Source: Ceratobasidium sp. AG-K
Taxonomy: Eukaryota > Basidiomycota > Agaricomycetes > Cantharellales > Ceratobasidiaceae
Assembly: GCA_037039685.1 (NCBI GenBank)
Contig: JAWNGF010000010.1
Span: forward strand, 310,001 to 374,000
Reading direction: 5' to 3'
Length of the DNA: 64,000 nt
Position numbers and translations under genes: made by a program
Shown: positions 53,102 to 62,200 of the stretch, piece after piece
How positions within the stretch are numbered: position 1 is the stretch's first letter
Layout: the number at the start of each line of letters is the position of its first letter
The notes under the pieces: model-generated
Seen by the model: the letters and a program-made list of their open reading frames with translations, nothing else
What the model was told of the DNA's origin: nothing
The model's database searches: none

Positions 53102-54289
53102 GCCCTCCAACTTGCCAGACAGGGCGAGTACGCTGTCATCAACTGGGGGACTGCCCCTTGGTCCTTCATTGAGGCCGAGGAATTGGCCAAGATCTTGGAC
53201 CCAGATTGTGGACTGGGGTATATCCCCATCAGGAAGTGCAACGGGCTCAGCTGGACAGCTGGCCTCAAGTCTCTCCAGCACAACAACTACGGCAAAATGC
53301 TGTGGGTGGGACGACCTGACAAAAAGCCCCTTGACCATGCCACCCTCAATGTGCACAAGCTCTATACCTGCCAGGGATGCATTGGTCACACAGTGCACAA
53401 TGTGGTCCTCAAAAGCGGGGACGCCTGGAATGTCAACACTGGGTATGAGTGGCAAGAGGACAGGTGGTGGAAGTGAATTGACAACCCCTGCCTCCATATC
53501 AAAGCCAAGCAATGGGAAGATGGAGTGGCCTGGATGCGGGCCAACTGGGATACCAAGTCCGGCTGGGAACTCAACATCCCAAAACCAGAGCCTGGTATGC
53601 CAAACCTGCTCATTTCAGACAATTTCTCACACCCTTGGACGTACACAGCTCCCAACAACAACTGGCCTGCACTTGAGCAGGCCAAAAGTAGTTGAACAAC
53701 TTGGGGATCTAGTCCTGTCCCCACAACTATTGAGCCCCCTTTTGGGGAGTGCCCTCCAACTGACCCTCCTATGCGGCAGTCCTCTGGGATGCCCCGTGCA
53801 CCCATGGTCCCTGCACCATCCCCTGCGGCCAATGACCTGCCCACCCCTCCAGAAATCTCTGCCAACCCCTTGCTGCTTGAGCAGCAATTCAACAAAGCAA
53901 TGGAACAGGCTTGGGCTCAGATTGAGCACCTCATGGCTGAGGTCAAGCAAGAACTCAACAACACCCCTCCAGCCCCCGCCTACAACAGGATGCCTTGCGA
54001 CGCTGAGGTCCTTGAGGCCTACAGAATGGTCCAGCGGGGGGAGCTCTCCCCCTCAGCACTTGAGCATTAGTGCAATGCGCGCCAGGAGGCCTGGGTCAAC
54101 AGGGAACACCAGTCCCTGCTCAAGCGGGAACGTCAATGCTCCCAGGCCCTCTCCCAACTGCTCCAGCGGGAGCGGGACTATGGGCAGGCCAAGTGGGATG
54201 GAATGAATGCACATCTGGAGGAGGACATGCAGGCCCTAGTGGAACAAGAAGGATGGGTGGCAATCAAGGAATGGATTGCCCAAAAGTAG
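53102..54289 (+). pseudogene. Third ORF of element F, main part, three stops
   Basis: In frame with 31681-31758 once H is removed. Reads ALQLARQGEYAVINWGTAPW, EELAKILDPDCGLGYIP, KMLWVGRP, KLYTCQGC, HNVVLKS, with a CxGC motif, as in the LTR1-family third ORF (WVGKKWP, VCRGC, EVVLLS). TGA at 53474-53476, TGA near 53692 and TAG at 54068-54070 interrupt one long frame that ends at 54287-54289. The C-terminal part has a Pro-rich linker and two helical, probably coiled-coil stretches (EQQFNKAMEQAWAQIEHL; LLKRERQCSQALSQLLQRER). Total about 420 residues, longer than the 254 of LTR1 elements. Function unknown. Confidence 0.75.
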
Positions 54290-54329
54290 TCATGCGTGGT
54301 CCCCTACACCCAACCTTAAGGGGGGGCAA

Positions 54330-54881
54330 TGTTGTGACCCATGTACGACATCCTTGGACTCTGGCTGTGTGGCTTGGACTCTGGCGCCCTAAGTGCCCAA
54401 TGTACAATGTTTGGCCCTCTCCTGCATTTAGTGCGGTGTATGGATGACATGTCACCTTGGCCCATATGGCCTTGCTGTCTTCTGGATCTTTCCCTTGGAA
54501 GGATTGTGCTTCTGGAACGTTCTTCCAGAAGTACTTTGAGATTGCCGACTGATACTGGTGCCTGATTGGCCAGTTTATGTATCATACCACTTTGAGGCAT
54601 TTTTGCCTCATGCTATATATACTGGCTTGCAAGCATGGATTCACTCCAGCTTGCTTTGCCTTGTCATCTCTCCCCTCAGAGTGCACTCTAAGTCCCAAAG
54701 GCCTTACAGCCTTTGTCTCTCATCTAAGTGGGCCTTTGGCCATCATCAGTATCAACGCTAAGGTTGCACTAGCAACTTAGCAAATGGTCTAAGGAGCCTA
54801 TAAGGCATATCAAGGCCAGTCTCTATGACTAAGGTAAGAACGGTCACTGTCGTTGGTCAACCAGCATAGAGGGTTGTGACA
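54330..54881 (+). repeat. 3' LTR of element F (LTR-C family, 552 bp)
   Basis: TGTTGTGACCC to GGGTTGTGACA, preceded by a purine tract (AAGGGGGGG). It contains a TATATATA box (near 54614) and AGCTTGCTTTGC, the same predicted RNA start as element C. Confidence 0.9.
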
Positions 54882-54978
54882 CAATACTGTGTTCAACCCA
54901 ATTGACTTAACCATTGAGGAGGACAAAGGACTGGAAGAACACCTGCTTGCCAAGATCAAGGATTGCAAAATCCAATGA
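54882..54978 (+). pseudogene. Third ORF of element K, last 32 codons
   Basis: Reads NTVFNPIDLTIEEDKGLEEH and ends KDCKIQ, matching the end of ORF3 in A, B, E, H and J. The rest was separated by the insertion of F and is not in the window. The stop is at 54976-54978, followed by a purine tract and an LTR1. Confidence 0.85.
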
Positions 54979-55020
54979 AGTCCATCCAGGTCCCCTAGAT
55001 GAACTCTTGAGGGGGAGTAA

Positions 55021-55947
55021 TGTTGTGAGCCAGCTCCCTCCATTGGTCTTGTCTGTTGTCTCACCCGCCTGTTGTTTGTCTTGTGTCATGTTTCTGTTTC
55101 CATTTGCCGCGTTGCCACTTTCTTGTGGTTATTCTGTTACTTTGTGTAATGCGGCTGTGCTATTGTATGAGTCATATCTGTTCATACAGCATGACTCACA
55201 TGGACACTCCTGATAGGTAGTCTGCTTTGACTCATGTGGCTGCGCCTTGTATGACTTGGCCACTTTGCATATATATATAGAGGACCAACAAGCCTGGTAA
55301 CCCCAGCTTGTTTTGCCTTGTCAAACATCCCTTTCAAGTGACACTTAGAACCACCCCTACCCTTTAGAGCCTACAGACACTTAAGTGTGTTGCAGTTCAA
55401 GAGGTCACTTAGGTCTTAGTGCTGTCCACTCTCCCTTGCATGTTGTGAGCCAACTCACTCCATTGGACTCACCTGGTGCCTTGCCTGTCTGTCCTTGTGT
55501 TTGCCTTCCTGTTTGTATGTTGTTTGTCTTCTCCTGTGCTGCGTTGCCACCTTCTTGTGGTTATTCTGTTACTTTGTGTAACGCGGCTGTGCTTTGTACA
55601 AGTCATGTCTGCTCATACAGCATGACTCACATGGACACTCCTGACTGGCTGTTTTGTGTGACTTGTGTGGCTGCGCCTTGTATGACTCGGCCACTTTGTG
55701 AATATATATAGAGGACCAACAAGCCTGGCAACCCCAGCTTGTTTTGTCTCATCAACATCCCCCTTGAGTGACACTTTGAACCGCCCCTACCCTCAAGAGC
55801 CTACAGATGCTTAAGTGCGTTGCGGTTCAAGAGGTCACTTAGGTCTTAGTGCTGTCCACTCTCCATTGCAGCTTGCCTCATAGCCATTAAGAAGAAGCTT
55901 ACAACATTGCGGCTAGTTTCACAGCCACCAAGAAGTAGCTTACAACA
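55021..55947 (+). repeat. 3' LTR of element K (LTR1 family), interrupted by a solo LTR
   Basis: First part 55021-55440 (TGTTGTGAGCCAGC...), second part 55912-55947 ending AGCTTACAACA, together 456 bp. It is more diverged from the other LTR1 copies and has many TG/CA in place of CG. Confidence 0.88.
55441..55906 (+). repeat. Solo LTR1 nested in the LTR of element K
   Basis: TGTTGTGAGCC to GCTTACAACA, 466 bp. Flanked by TTGCA (55436-55440) and TTGCG (55907-55911), a target duplication with one G-to-A difference at a CpG. Confidence 0.88.
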
Positions 55948-56343
55948 TGGCTAAGCTTGGACATTTTATTCTGATTTTCTATCCGTTTTTCTGAACACTT
56001 TCCTTTTTTGGCACAAATGTCATTTGGCGCTTAACTTGTATCATGTGATGTATTTGTCTTTTCATTTGATATTGGTGTTGCTTCCCAAACTTCCAGAATG
56101 TTGAGTCATACCTCTTATCATTGGTTGTACTCAGCTTTCCCACACTGATAGATGATGACATGGTGCTGATCCCTCATGTATATAAACCCAGAGGTCAAGC
56201 TGGTTAATGACAAGGCTTGACCTCCTCTCCACTAGGACTTGTTCAATCAAATCCTCTTTACTATCTCTATTCCTTGGGTTCTAAAACTTCTCCAAGTCAA
56301 ACCCCTTAACCTTTTAAACACCTAATTGACCCAAGTCAGGACA
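55948..56343 (+). repeat. LTR2 fragment lacking its first bases
   Basis: Matches LTR2 of element I from CTAAGCTC to CAAGTCGGGACA (here CTAAGCTTGG to CAAGTCAGGACA). The start was lost to the insertion of element K. The sequence after it does not match the primer site of element I, so it was a solo or 3' LTR. Confidence 0.85.
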
Positions 56344-56389
56344 GTCAGAGTTCTTCCAGTCTCAAAGGAGGTTGCAACAAGGGTGAATG

Positions 56390-56546
56390 AGGAGGCAAAC
56401 AAGCTGGGGATACCAGGCTTGGTTTGGCTTGTAAATATAGGCAAACATGGCAGTGTTAAGCACTGCTACCACAAGAAATGAGTCATACAGTCTATCCAAT
56501 CAGGAGCATCCATGAGTCATGCTCTATCAAGAGACATGACTCTATT
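56390..56546 (-). repeat. Degenerate LTR-like fragment on the minus strand
   Basis: AACAAGCTGGGGATACCAGG, ATCCAATCAGGAGCATCC and the inverted pair around GAGTCATG/CATGACTC match reverse-complement LTR1 at reduced identity. It is broken by the start of the inverted repeat at 56547. The 46 bases before it show nothing recognisable. Confidence 0.5.
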
Positions 56547-57457
56547 CAAAGCAAAATTATTATAAACTGTTGAATGTATGCTGTAGAGTAGAGGAGCAAA
56601 ATCATACACTTTGTGCAAGCCATTATGCAGTCTCAGAGGCTATATGAGTCCAAGAAGGCTGAACCATTATCCAAGTGATAGTTTACTAAACACTAGGAAT
56701 GAAGAAACACTTCATTAGGAGGAATTGTTTATAGAACCACACAGGTTCTCAAAACCAAGTATAAATCTTGTTTGAAGCTCTGCCTCAGCTGGGATAGGGG
56801 AACCACTGGTTTTCAATAAAACTTGTCAAAATTGTATGCATGTTTGCGCATCAGTAAGTGCAGCAAATCCAACAAGATTTGGTGCAAAGGTGTGCCGCAT
56901 GTACAAGGATCTATATGCCAAGTTTTGGATTGATTGCTCTGAAACCAAAAGTAATTCATAGGGAGTCAAATGGGATGATATCAAGCTTGCTATGAAATTG
57001 ATAGTCAAATTAATCTCTTGGGCCAGATTTTTAATCTGTCTGATATTTTGCCCGCTTAGTTTTGAAGCTATCAACCTGAAACCTGGTGTATAGATCCTTG
57101 TACATGCGGCGTACCTTTGCACCAAATCTTGTTGGATTTGCTGCGCTTACTGGCGCGCAAACGTGCATACAATTTCGACAAGTTTTATCGAAAACCAGTG
57201 GTTCCCCTATCCCAGCTGAGGCAGAGCTTCAAACAAGATCTGTACTTGGTTTTGAGAACCTGTGTGGTTCTATAAACAATTCCTCCTAATGAAGTGTTTC
57301 TTCATTCCTAGTGTTTAGTGAACTATCACTTGGATAATGGTTCAGCCTTCTTGGACTCATATAGCCTCTGAGACTGCATAATGGCTTGCACAAAGTGTAT
57401 GATTTTGCTCCTCTACTCTACAGCATACATTCGACATTTTATAATAATTTTGCTTTG
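56547..57457. repeat. 911-bp near-palindrome with arms of about 375 bp
   Basis: The left arm starts CAAAGCAAAATTATTATAAA and the right arm ends in its complement (TTATAATAATTTTGCTTTG). Pairing continues to about 56920 and 57085, with an inner spacer of about 160 bp. Small open frames in each arm repeat the same peptide and have no sign of being genes. It could be a non-autonomous terminal-inverted-repeat transposon. No clear target duplication was found, so the class is unknown. Confidence 0.75.
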
Positions 57458-57873
57458 GGTTTTATCCCAGTGACCTTCTGGCTCTTGTCTTGCTGCTCCC
57501 GACAAATGATTGCACCAGCTCCAAACTTTGTTTAGCCATATCTCCGTATTTTCCCAGTCGATTTGGTTTGTGTTTTATCCATCATAATTGTATACTAAGT
57601 ATGTATCTACAGTAATATTTTCATGCTCCGAGTTCTCGTAGTTCAGCCAGCCTGGGCGGATGAGCGATTTGCGGTCACGTGGTGCAATCAAATTTCGTGG
57701 CAGTGTATGTACTAATCGAGTAATTCAACTGTGCAACTGAATTTAAGAATTGTTCTGTTTTTGATCTGACTGATTGATTGATTGATTGATTGAATGTGCG
57801 CGAATGAAAGATTCTAATCTCTGAATGTAATTCCCATTCACCCTGTATCTACACTTGCTCGATTAAGGGGGAG
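57458..57873 (+). other. Gene-free stretch, probably 3' internal region of a Copia element
   Basis: No reading frame of note. It contains a TGAT microsatellite (57771-57792) and ends in a purine tract (TAAGGGGGAG, 57864-57873) directly before a Copia-type LTR, so at least its end is likely retrotransposon 3' untranslated sequence. Confidence 0.45.
57771..57792. repeat. TGAT microsatellite
   Basis: Five and a half perfect TGAT units. Confidence 0.9.
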
Positions 57874-58116
57874 TGTAGAAAGTTCTTGTATCCAGTAGAA
57901 TGTGCTAGAATGTAATCGAGTCAAGTTCAGCCGCTTACCCATCCAAATCCGCAGTATATGCGCATGTAAGCCTACCGAATGACTCGGTCGTACTTAGGGT
58001 ATAAAAGGAGCACTTGCGTGCCCTCTGTACGGTAGTGTTTTCGTTTTCGTTTTCTCTCATCCGTCTTTACTGTTTTCTATACACAATCTATATACAATTT
58101 ATATACTATTTCTACA
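57874..58116 (+). repeat. Copia-type LTR, 243 bp
   Basis: Perfect inverted ends TGTAGAAA and TTTCTACA, a TATAAAA box at 58000-58006, T-rich downstream part, and a polypurine tract just upstream. Size and ends fit a Ty1/Copia 3' LTR. The remainder of the element is not visible to the left. Confidence 0.75.
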
Positions 58117-58452
58117 ATGCCAACTCGGCGTATGCGGTGCTCTTATGATCTAAGCTGATGAGAGAGCAATTGCTCCCCAAGTCCTATGCTTCATGACCGT
58201 CAATGCTGCGAAGCATTGCCAGGCAACTAGCGGTCCAGGTTTCTGCCAAGTGTGACGCTCACGGGCAACGCGGGGTCGGTGTCCCTGCTCGGACCCTGGG
58301 ATGGCAAAGTTCAAGAAATGAGTTGGCGACTTTGAAAGACCGAAAGCCTGGCGGTCATGTTTAAGGTTTCGTGATGCCCTCTTAGCATTTGGTTCCGTCG
58401 ATGACTCCCCAGTCGCAGTTATATCGTTAAATATAGAATCAAGGGAGTAGGC
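58117..58452. other. Gene-free stretch before the LINE fragment
   Basis: No supported gene. An open frame on the minus strand crosses the LINE junction and is therefore not real. It ends with the first copy of the 12-bp duplication AAGGGAGTAGGC (58441-58452). Confidence 0.5.
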
Positions 58453-58709
58453 ATGTCGAGCTAAGAGCTCACCTTTACAGAATAGGCTGTTCCAACTCAG
58501 GCTTGTGCACATATTGCGAAGCAGAACCGGAAATGGCTGCCCATTTTCTTTTTCGTTACCCAGTGCACGGGGAGGATCGACACGAGCACTTGGGCTCCAG
58601 AGGGCAGGACTTCCTTTCATTGGATTTCCTATTGTCCTCACCTGGGGGCATCCAGGCACTCCTTGGCTTCATCAAAGCCACACGTCAATTCGCTGAATCT
58701 CTTGGATAG
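58453..58709 (+). pseudogene. LINE ORF2 C-terminal end, 85 codons
   Basis: Open from the insertion point: HVELRAHLYRIGCSNSGLC, then CEAEPEMAAHFLF, and a tail ALLGFIKATRQFAESLG. This is the usual end of fungal LINE proteins with RNase H: a degenerate C-x2-C-x7-H-x4-C zinc motif (CTYC...H..) followed by a helical tail ending in FIxxTxRF. The final Cys of the zinc motif is Tyr here (FLFRYPV). Only the last part of the gene was copied. Confidence 0.75.
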
Positions 58710-58887
58710 TCTAGCATAGCGCCCTTTTTCCATGTTCAGTTTCGTTCATCTCTCTACGTGCTGAGCGTGTTTCACGATATATTCCTTTCCTCTCTCTCTT
58801 GCTCACCTATGCTACAGAAGGTGTACATAGGGCTAGGCCCCGAACCATCTTTATTTTATACCAGATTAAAATTTTTAAAAAAAGATG
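58453..58887 (+). mobile_element. 5'-truncated LINE insertion with 12-bp target duplication
   Basis: Flanked by AAGGGAGTAGGC at 58441-58452 and 58888-58899. Contains the end of a LINE ORF, about 170 bp of 3' untranslated sequence and an A-rich end (TTTTTAAAAAAAGATG). This is the product expected of incomplete target-primed reverse transcription. Confidence 0.85.
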
Positions 58888-58899
58888 AAGGGAGTAGGC

Positions 58900-59296
58900 T
58901 TACGATCTCAACGCTCAAATTAACACGCCTCTGTTTTTAGGTCTCTTTCACGCACGCAACATTGTTTTTGTGAGCCAAGCAAACGCCGTCATGTGGGTAT
59001 CACGAAACGGAACGCCACCCCCGAGGTCCTTGACACTAGTTGAAATGCAAAAGGTACGAGGTCAGTGGGCGCCTTAATGATACGGGTCAAGCAGTGACCA
59101 GCCAAGCAAGATATTTGGGCCGTAATGAATTCCGAATACCGGGAGACAGTTTTGAACGGGAAAGCCTGCCGCAAAAAAAGGAGTAGGCAGAGCAATGTAT
59201 ATAATGGAGAACGTCAGGTAATGGATAAGTAGATATCAGAGAACAGGATTTAACAAAATACGGGACATAGCACGCGATGGGAAGCAGCGGTGGAGC
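58900..59296. other. Intergenic, 3' of the NLR gene
   Basis: No open frame of note and no recognised repeat. It is the 3' flank of the minus-strand receptor gene and probably holds its 3' untranslated region and polyadenylation site. Confidence 0.5.
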
Positions 59297-62200
59297 CTAC
59301 ATGCGTGGGCTTGGCGTGTAACATTCATCCCAGGACTCTCCAAGCTTGGCACCCTCAAAATCGAGTGTGATATAGCCGTTCCTGGAGATCATATGCTCCA
59401 TAGTCGGCAACAGGACACGGTCACGTAGGTCGGGAGGAAGCCAAAACAGCAATCGTTCATTCCTGTCCGTCACCCATCCACGCTCATCAACTGTCCAAAA
59501 GTGCGGGCGGTTGGGGAGTGATTGCGTGGTATGGGCAAACTGTGTAGGGGTGAGAAGAGTTGGAACAACATCAGCAATGGTAGACGGGAATGGGTGATAA
59601 ATCGGTAACTTAACCCACCTGTTCTACCATTTTATTGTAGTTCCACAAGCGAACCACTTTGTCATGCGAGCCAGAGACAATGCATATGCCGTTGGGAGAG
59701 TATGCGACCGACATGACAGCGCTGGTATGACCCTCGAGTGGTTCAAGCAGCGACTTGCCTGTTTGTGCATCCCACACTCGTATTGTCTTGTCATACGAGC
59801 CAGACACGATGCGTGTGCCGTCGGGAGAATATGCGACCGAGTTGACCCCGCTGGTGTGACCCTCGAGTGGCTCGAGCAGCGACTTGCCTGTTTGTGCATC
59901 CCACACTCGTATTGTGATGTCATCCGAGCCAGAGACGATGCGTGTGCCGTCGGGAGAGTATGCGACCGACATGACTGTGCTGTTATGACCCTCGAGTGGT
60001 TCAAGCAGTGACTTGCCGGTTTGTGCATCCCACACCCGTATCGTCTTGTCATGTGAGCCAGAGGCGACGCGCGTGCCATCGGGGGAGTATGCGACCGAGC
60101 TGACCCGGCTGGTATGACCCTCGAGTGGCTCGAGCAGCAACTTGCCTGTTTGTGCATCCCACACTCGTATTGTCTTGTCATAAGAGCCAGAAACGATGTG
60201 CGTGCCGTCGGGAGAGAATGCGACCGAGCTGACCCCGCTGGTATGACCCTCGAGTGGCTCGAGCAGCAACCTGCCTGTTCGTGCATCCCACACTCGTATT
60301 GTCTTGTCGTGTGAGCCAGAGGCGACGCGCGTGCCATCGGGAGAGTATGTGACCGAGTAGACCGAGCTGGTATGACCCTCGAGTGGCTCGAGCAGCAGCT
60401 TGCCTGTTTCTGCATCCCACACTCGTATTGTCTTGTCATACGAGCCAGAGACGATGTATGTGCCGTCGGGAGAGAGTGCGACCGAGTAGACCGAGCTGAT
60501 ATGACCCTCGAGTGGCTCGAGCAGTGACTTGCCGGTTTGTGCATCCCACACTCGTATCGCCTTGTCATGCGAGCCAGAGACGATGCGCGTGCCGTGGGGA
60601 GAATATGCGACCGAGTTGACTGAGCTGGTATGACCCTCGAGTGGCTCGAGCAGCAACTTGCCTGTTCGTGCATCCCACACTCGTATCGCCTTGTCATGCG
60701 AGCCGGAGACGATGCGCGTGCCGTCGGGAGAGTATGCGACCGACATGACTGTGCTGTTATGACCCTCGAGTGGTTCAAGCAGCGACTTCCCGGTTTGTGC
60801 ATCCCACACTCGTATTGTCTTGTCATACGAGCCAGACACGATGCGAGTGCCGTCAGGAGAATATGCGACCGAGTTGACCAGTCTGGTATGACCCTCGAGT
60901 GGCCCCAGCAGCGACTTGCCTGTTTGTGCATCCCACACTCGTATTGTGATGTCATCCGAGCCAGAGACGATGCGTGTGCCGTCGGGAGAGTATGCGACCG
61001 AGTGGACCGAACTGGTATGACCCTCGAGTGGCCCCAGCAGCGACTTGCCTGTTCGTGCATCCCACACTCGTATTGTGTTGTCATACGAGCCAGAGACGAT
61101 GCGTGTGCCGTCGGGAGAGTATGCGACCGAGTAGACCCGGCTGGTATGACCCTCGAGTGGCTCGAGCAGCGACTTGCCTGTTTGTGCATCCCACACTCGT
61201 ATTGTCTTGTCATACGAGCCAGAGACGATGCGTGTGCCGTCGGGAGAGTATGCGACCGAGTAGACCCGGCTGGTATGACCCTCAAGTGGCTCGAGCAGCG
61301 ACTTGCCGGTTTGTGCATCCCACACTCGTATTGTGTTGTCATCCAAGCCAGAGACGATGCGCTTGCTATCGGGTGAAAATGCGATTGTAAGGATCCCACT
61401 ATCTGTAAGGAATGTGCCAAGCAATGCTAATTGTCGCCGAGTCATTCCACTCCCTTCCACTTTGATGAGCCCCGTAGTCTTTCGTATATAGCAGCTTGCA
61501 AGTGGCTCTAATCGCGGCCAACAGACAAGCATGGACGCGTATAGATGGCTGGTGCTGCGCGAGACGTCATTCGTTGCAAACATAGTGACAAATCGCCATG
61601 CATCGTGTACCAGGTTTTTGGCTTCCGGAGAGGCACTTCCCTCCTACGGCCATCTCCTTTGGTCAACACAGAGTGGTCATCGCACGGCATGATAAACTTA
61701 CGTTGCACCAGGACCCGACTAATTCCAACATTGAAGCACCGACGTCCATCCGTTTCTTCAGGTTCAGTATCTCCATCCACAACAGCAGTCGAGTCGATAT
61801 AAACCCGTATAATCTATGCATGCGCTCGGCTGATGGCCCTCCAAGCCCCAAGTGTACGGCCCAGTACCGGCACGCGTACCACAGATCTGGTGGGATCGCA
61901 TGTTTTACTCGTTCGCCTAGGTCAGACACCTGCTCGTCAAACAGGTGGGAAGACTCGATCCCGCATACATTGAACTGGCACTCGTTATGGTCGATGCGGT
62001 AGAAGCATAGCTCAGTCAACCGCCCGTGATGGTTCTCGACCTGACATCCGTGCTGCTGGGACCGTACTGAGTCAAGCATATAGTCAGGAAACGACGCATG
62101 AAGTGTCGTAACGAGCTTGTTGCTGCCAGAGATGTGTAGCACGGACCACAGTGGCTCGAGTGCGTCTTGCACCGAACTGGCATCTTCTAATGCTAGGAGT

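Larger units (their letters stand above)
53097..54881 (+). mobile_element. Element F, right part
   Basis: Rest of element F after H: most of its third ORF and the 3' LTR (54330-54881). The GACAG at 53097-53101 is the second copy of H's target duplication. To the right, F ends inside the third ORF of element K. Confidence 0.88.

Noticed and set aside
53091..54206. 371-codon plus-strand frame over the third ORF of F
   Set aside because: It is out of frame with the homology to the C element (LARQGEYAVINWG, TCQGC), begins inside the H LTR end, and is Ser/Pro/Thr-rich like an off-frame reading.
56826..57289. Two small ORFs sharing RSLYMR and TFAPNLVGFAALT
   Set aside because: They are the same sequence read in the two arms of the inverted repeat; there is no start context or homology to support a gene.
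57771..57792. TGAT array as a CRISPR-like or regulatory repeat
   Set aside because: A simple microsatellite of 22 bases without spacers.
58150..58659. 169-codon open frame on the minus strand
   Set aside because: It crosses the 12-bp target duplication into the LINE fragment, whose plus strand is the real coding strand; it has no recognisable domain.
59624..61420. 598-codon frame on the minus strand and 248-codon frame on the plus strand over the WD40 array
   Set aside because: Both are shadows of a 129-bp tandem repeat, in which one stop-free unit leaves the whole frame open.
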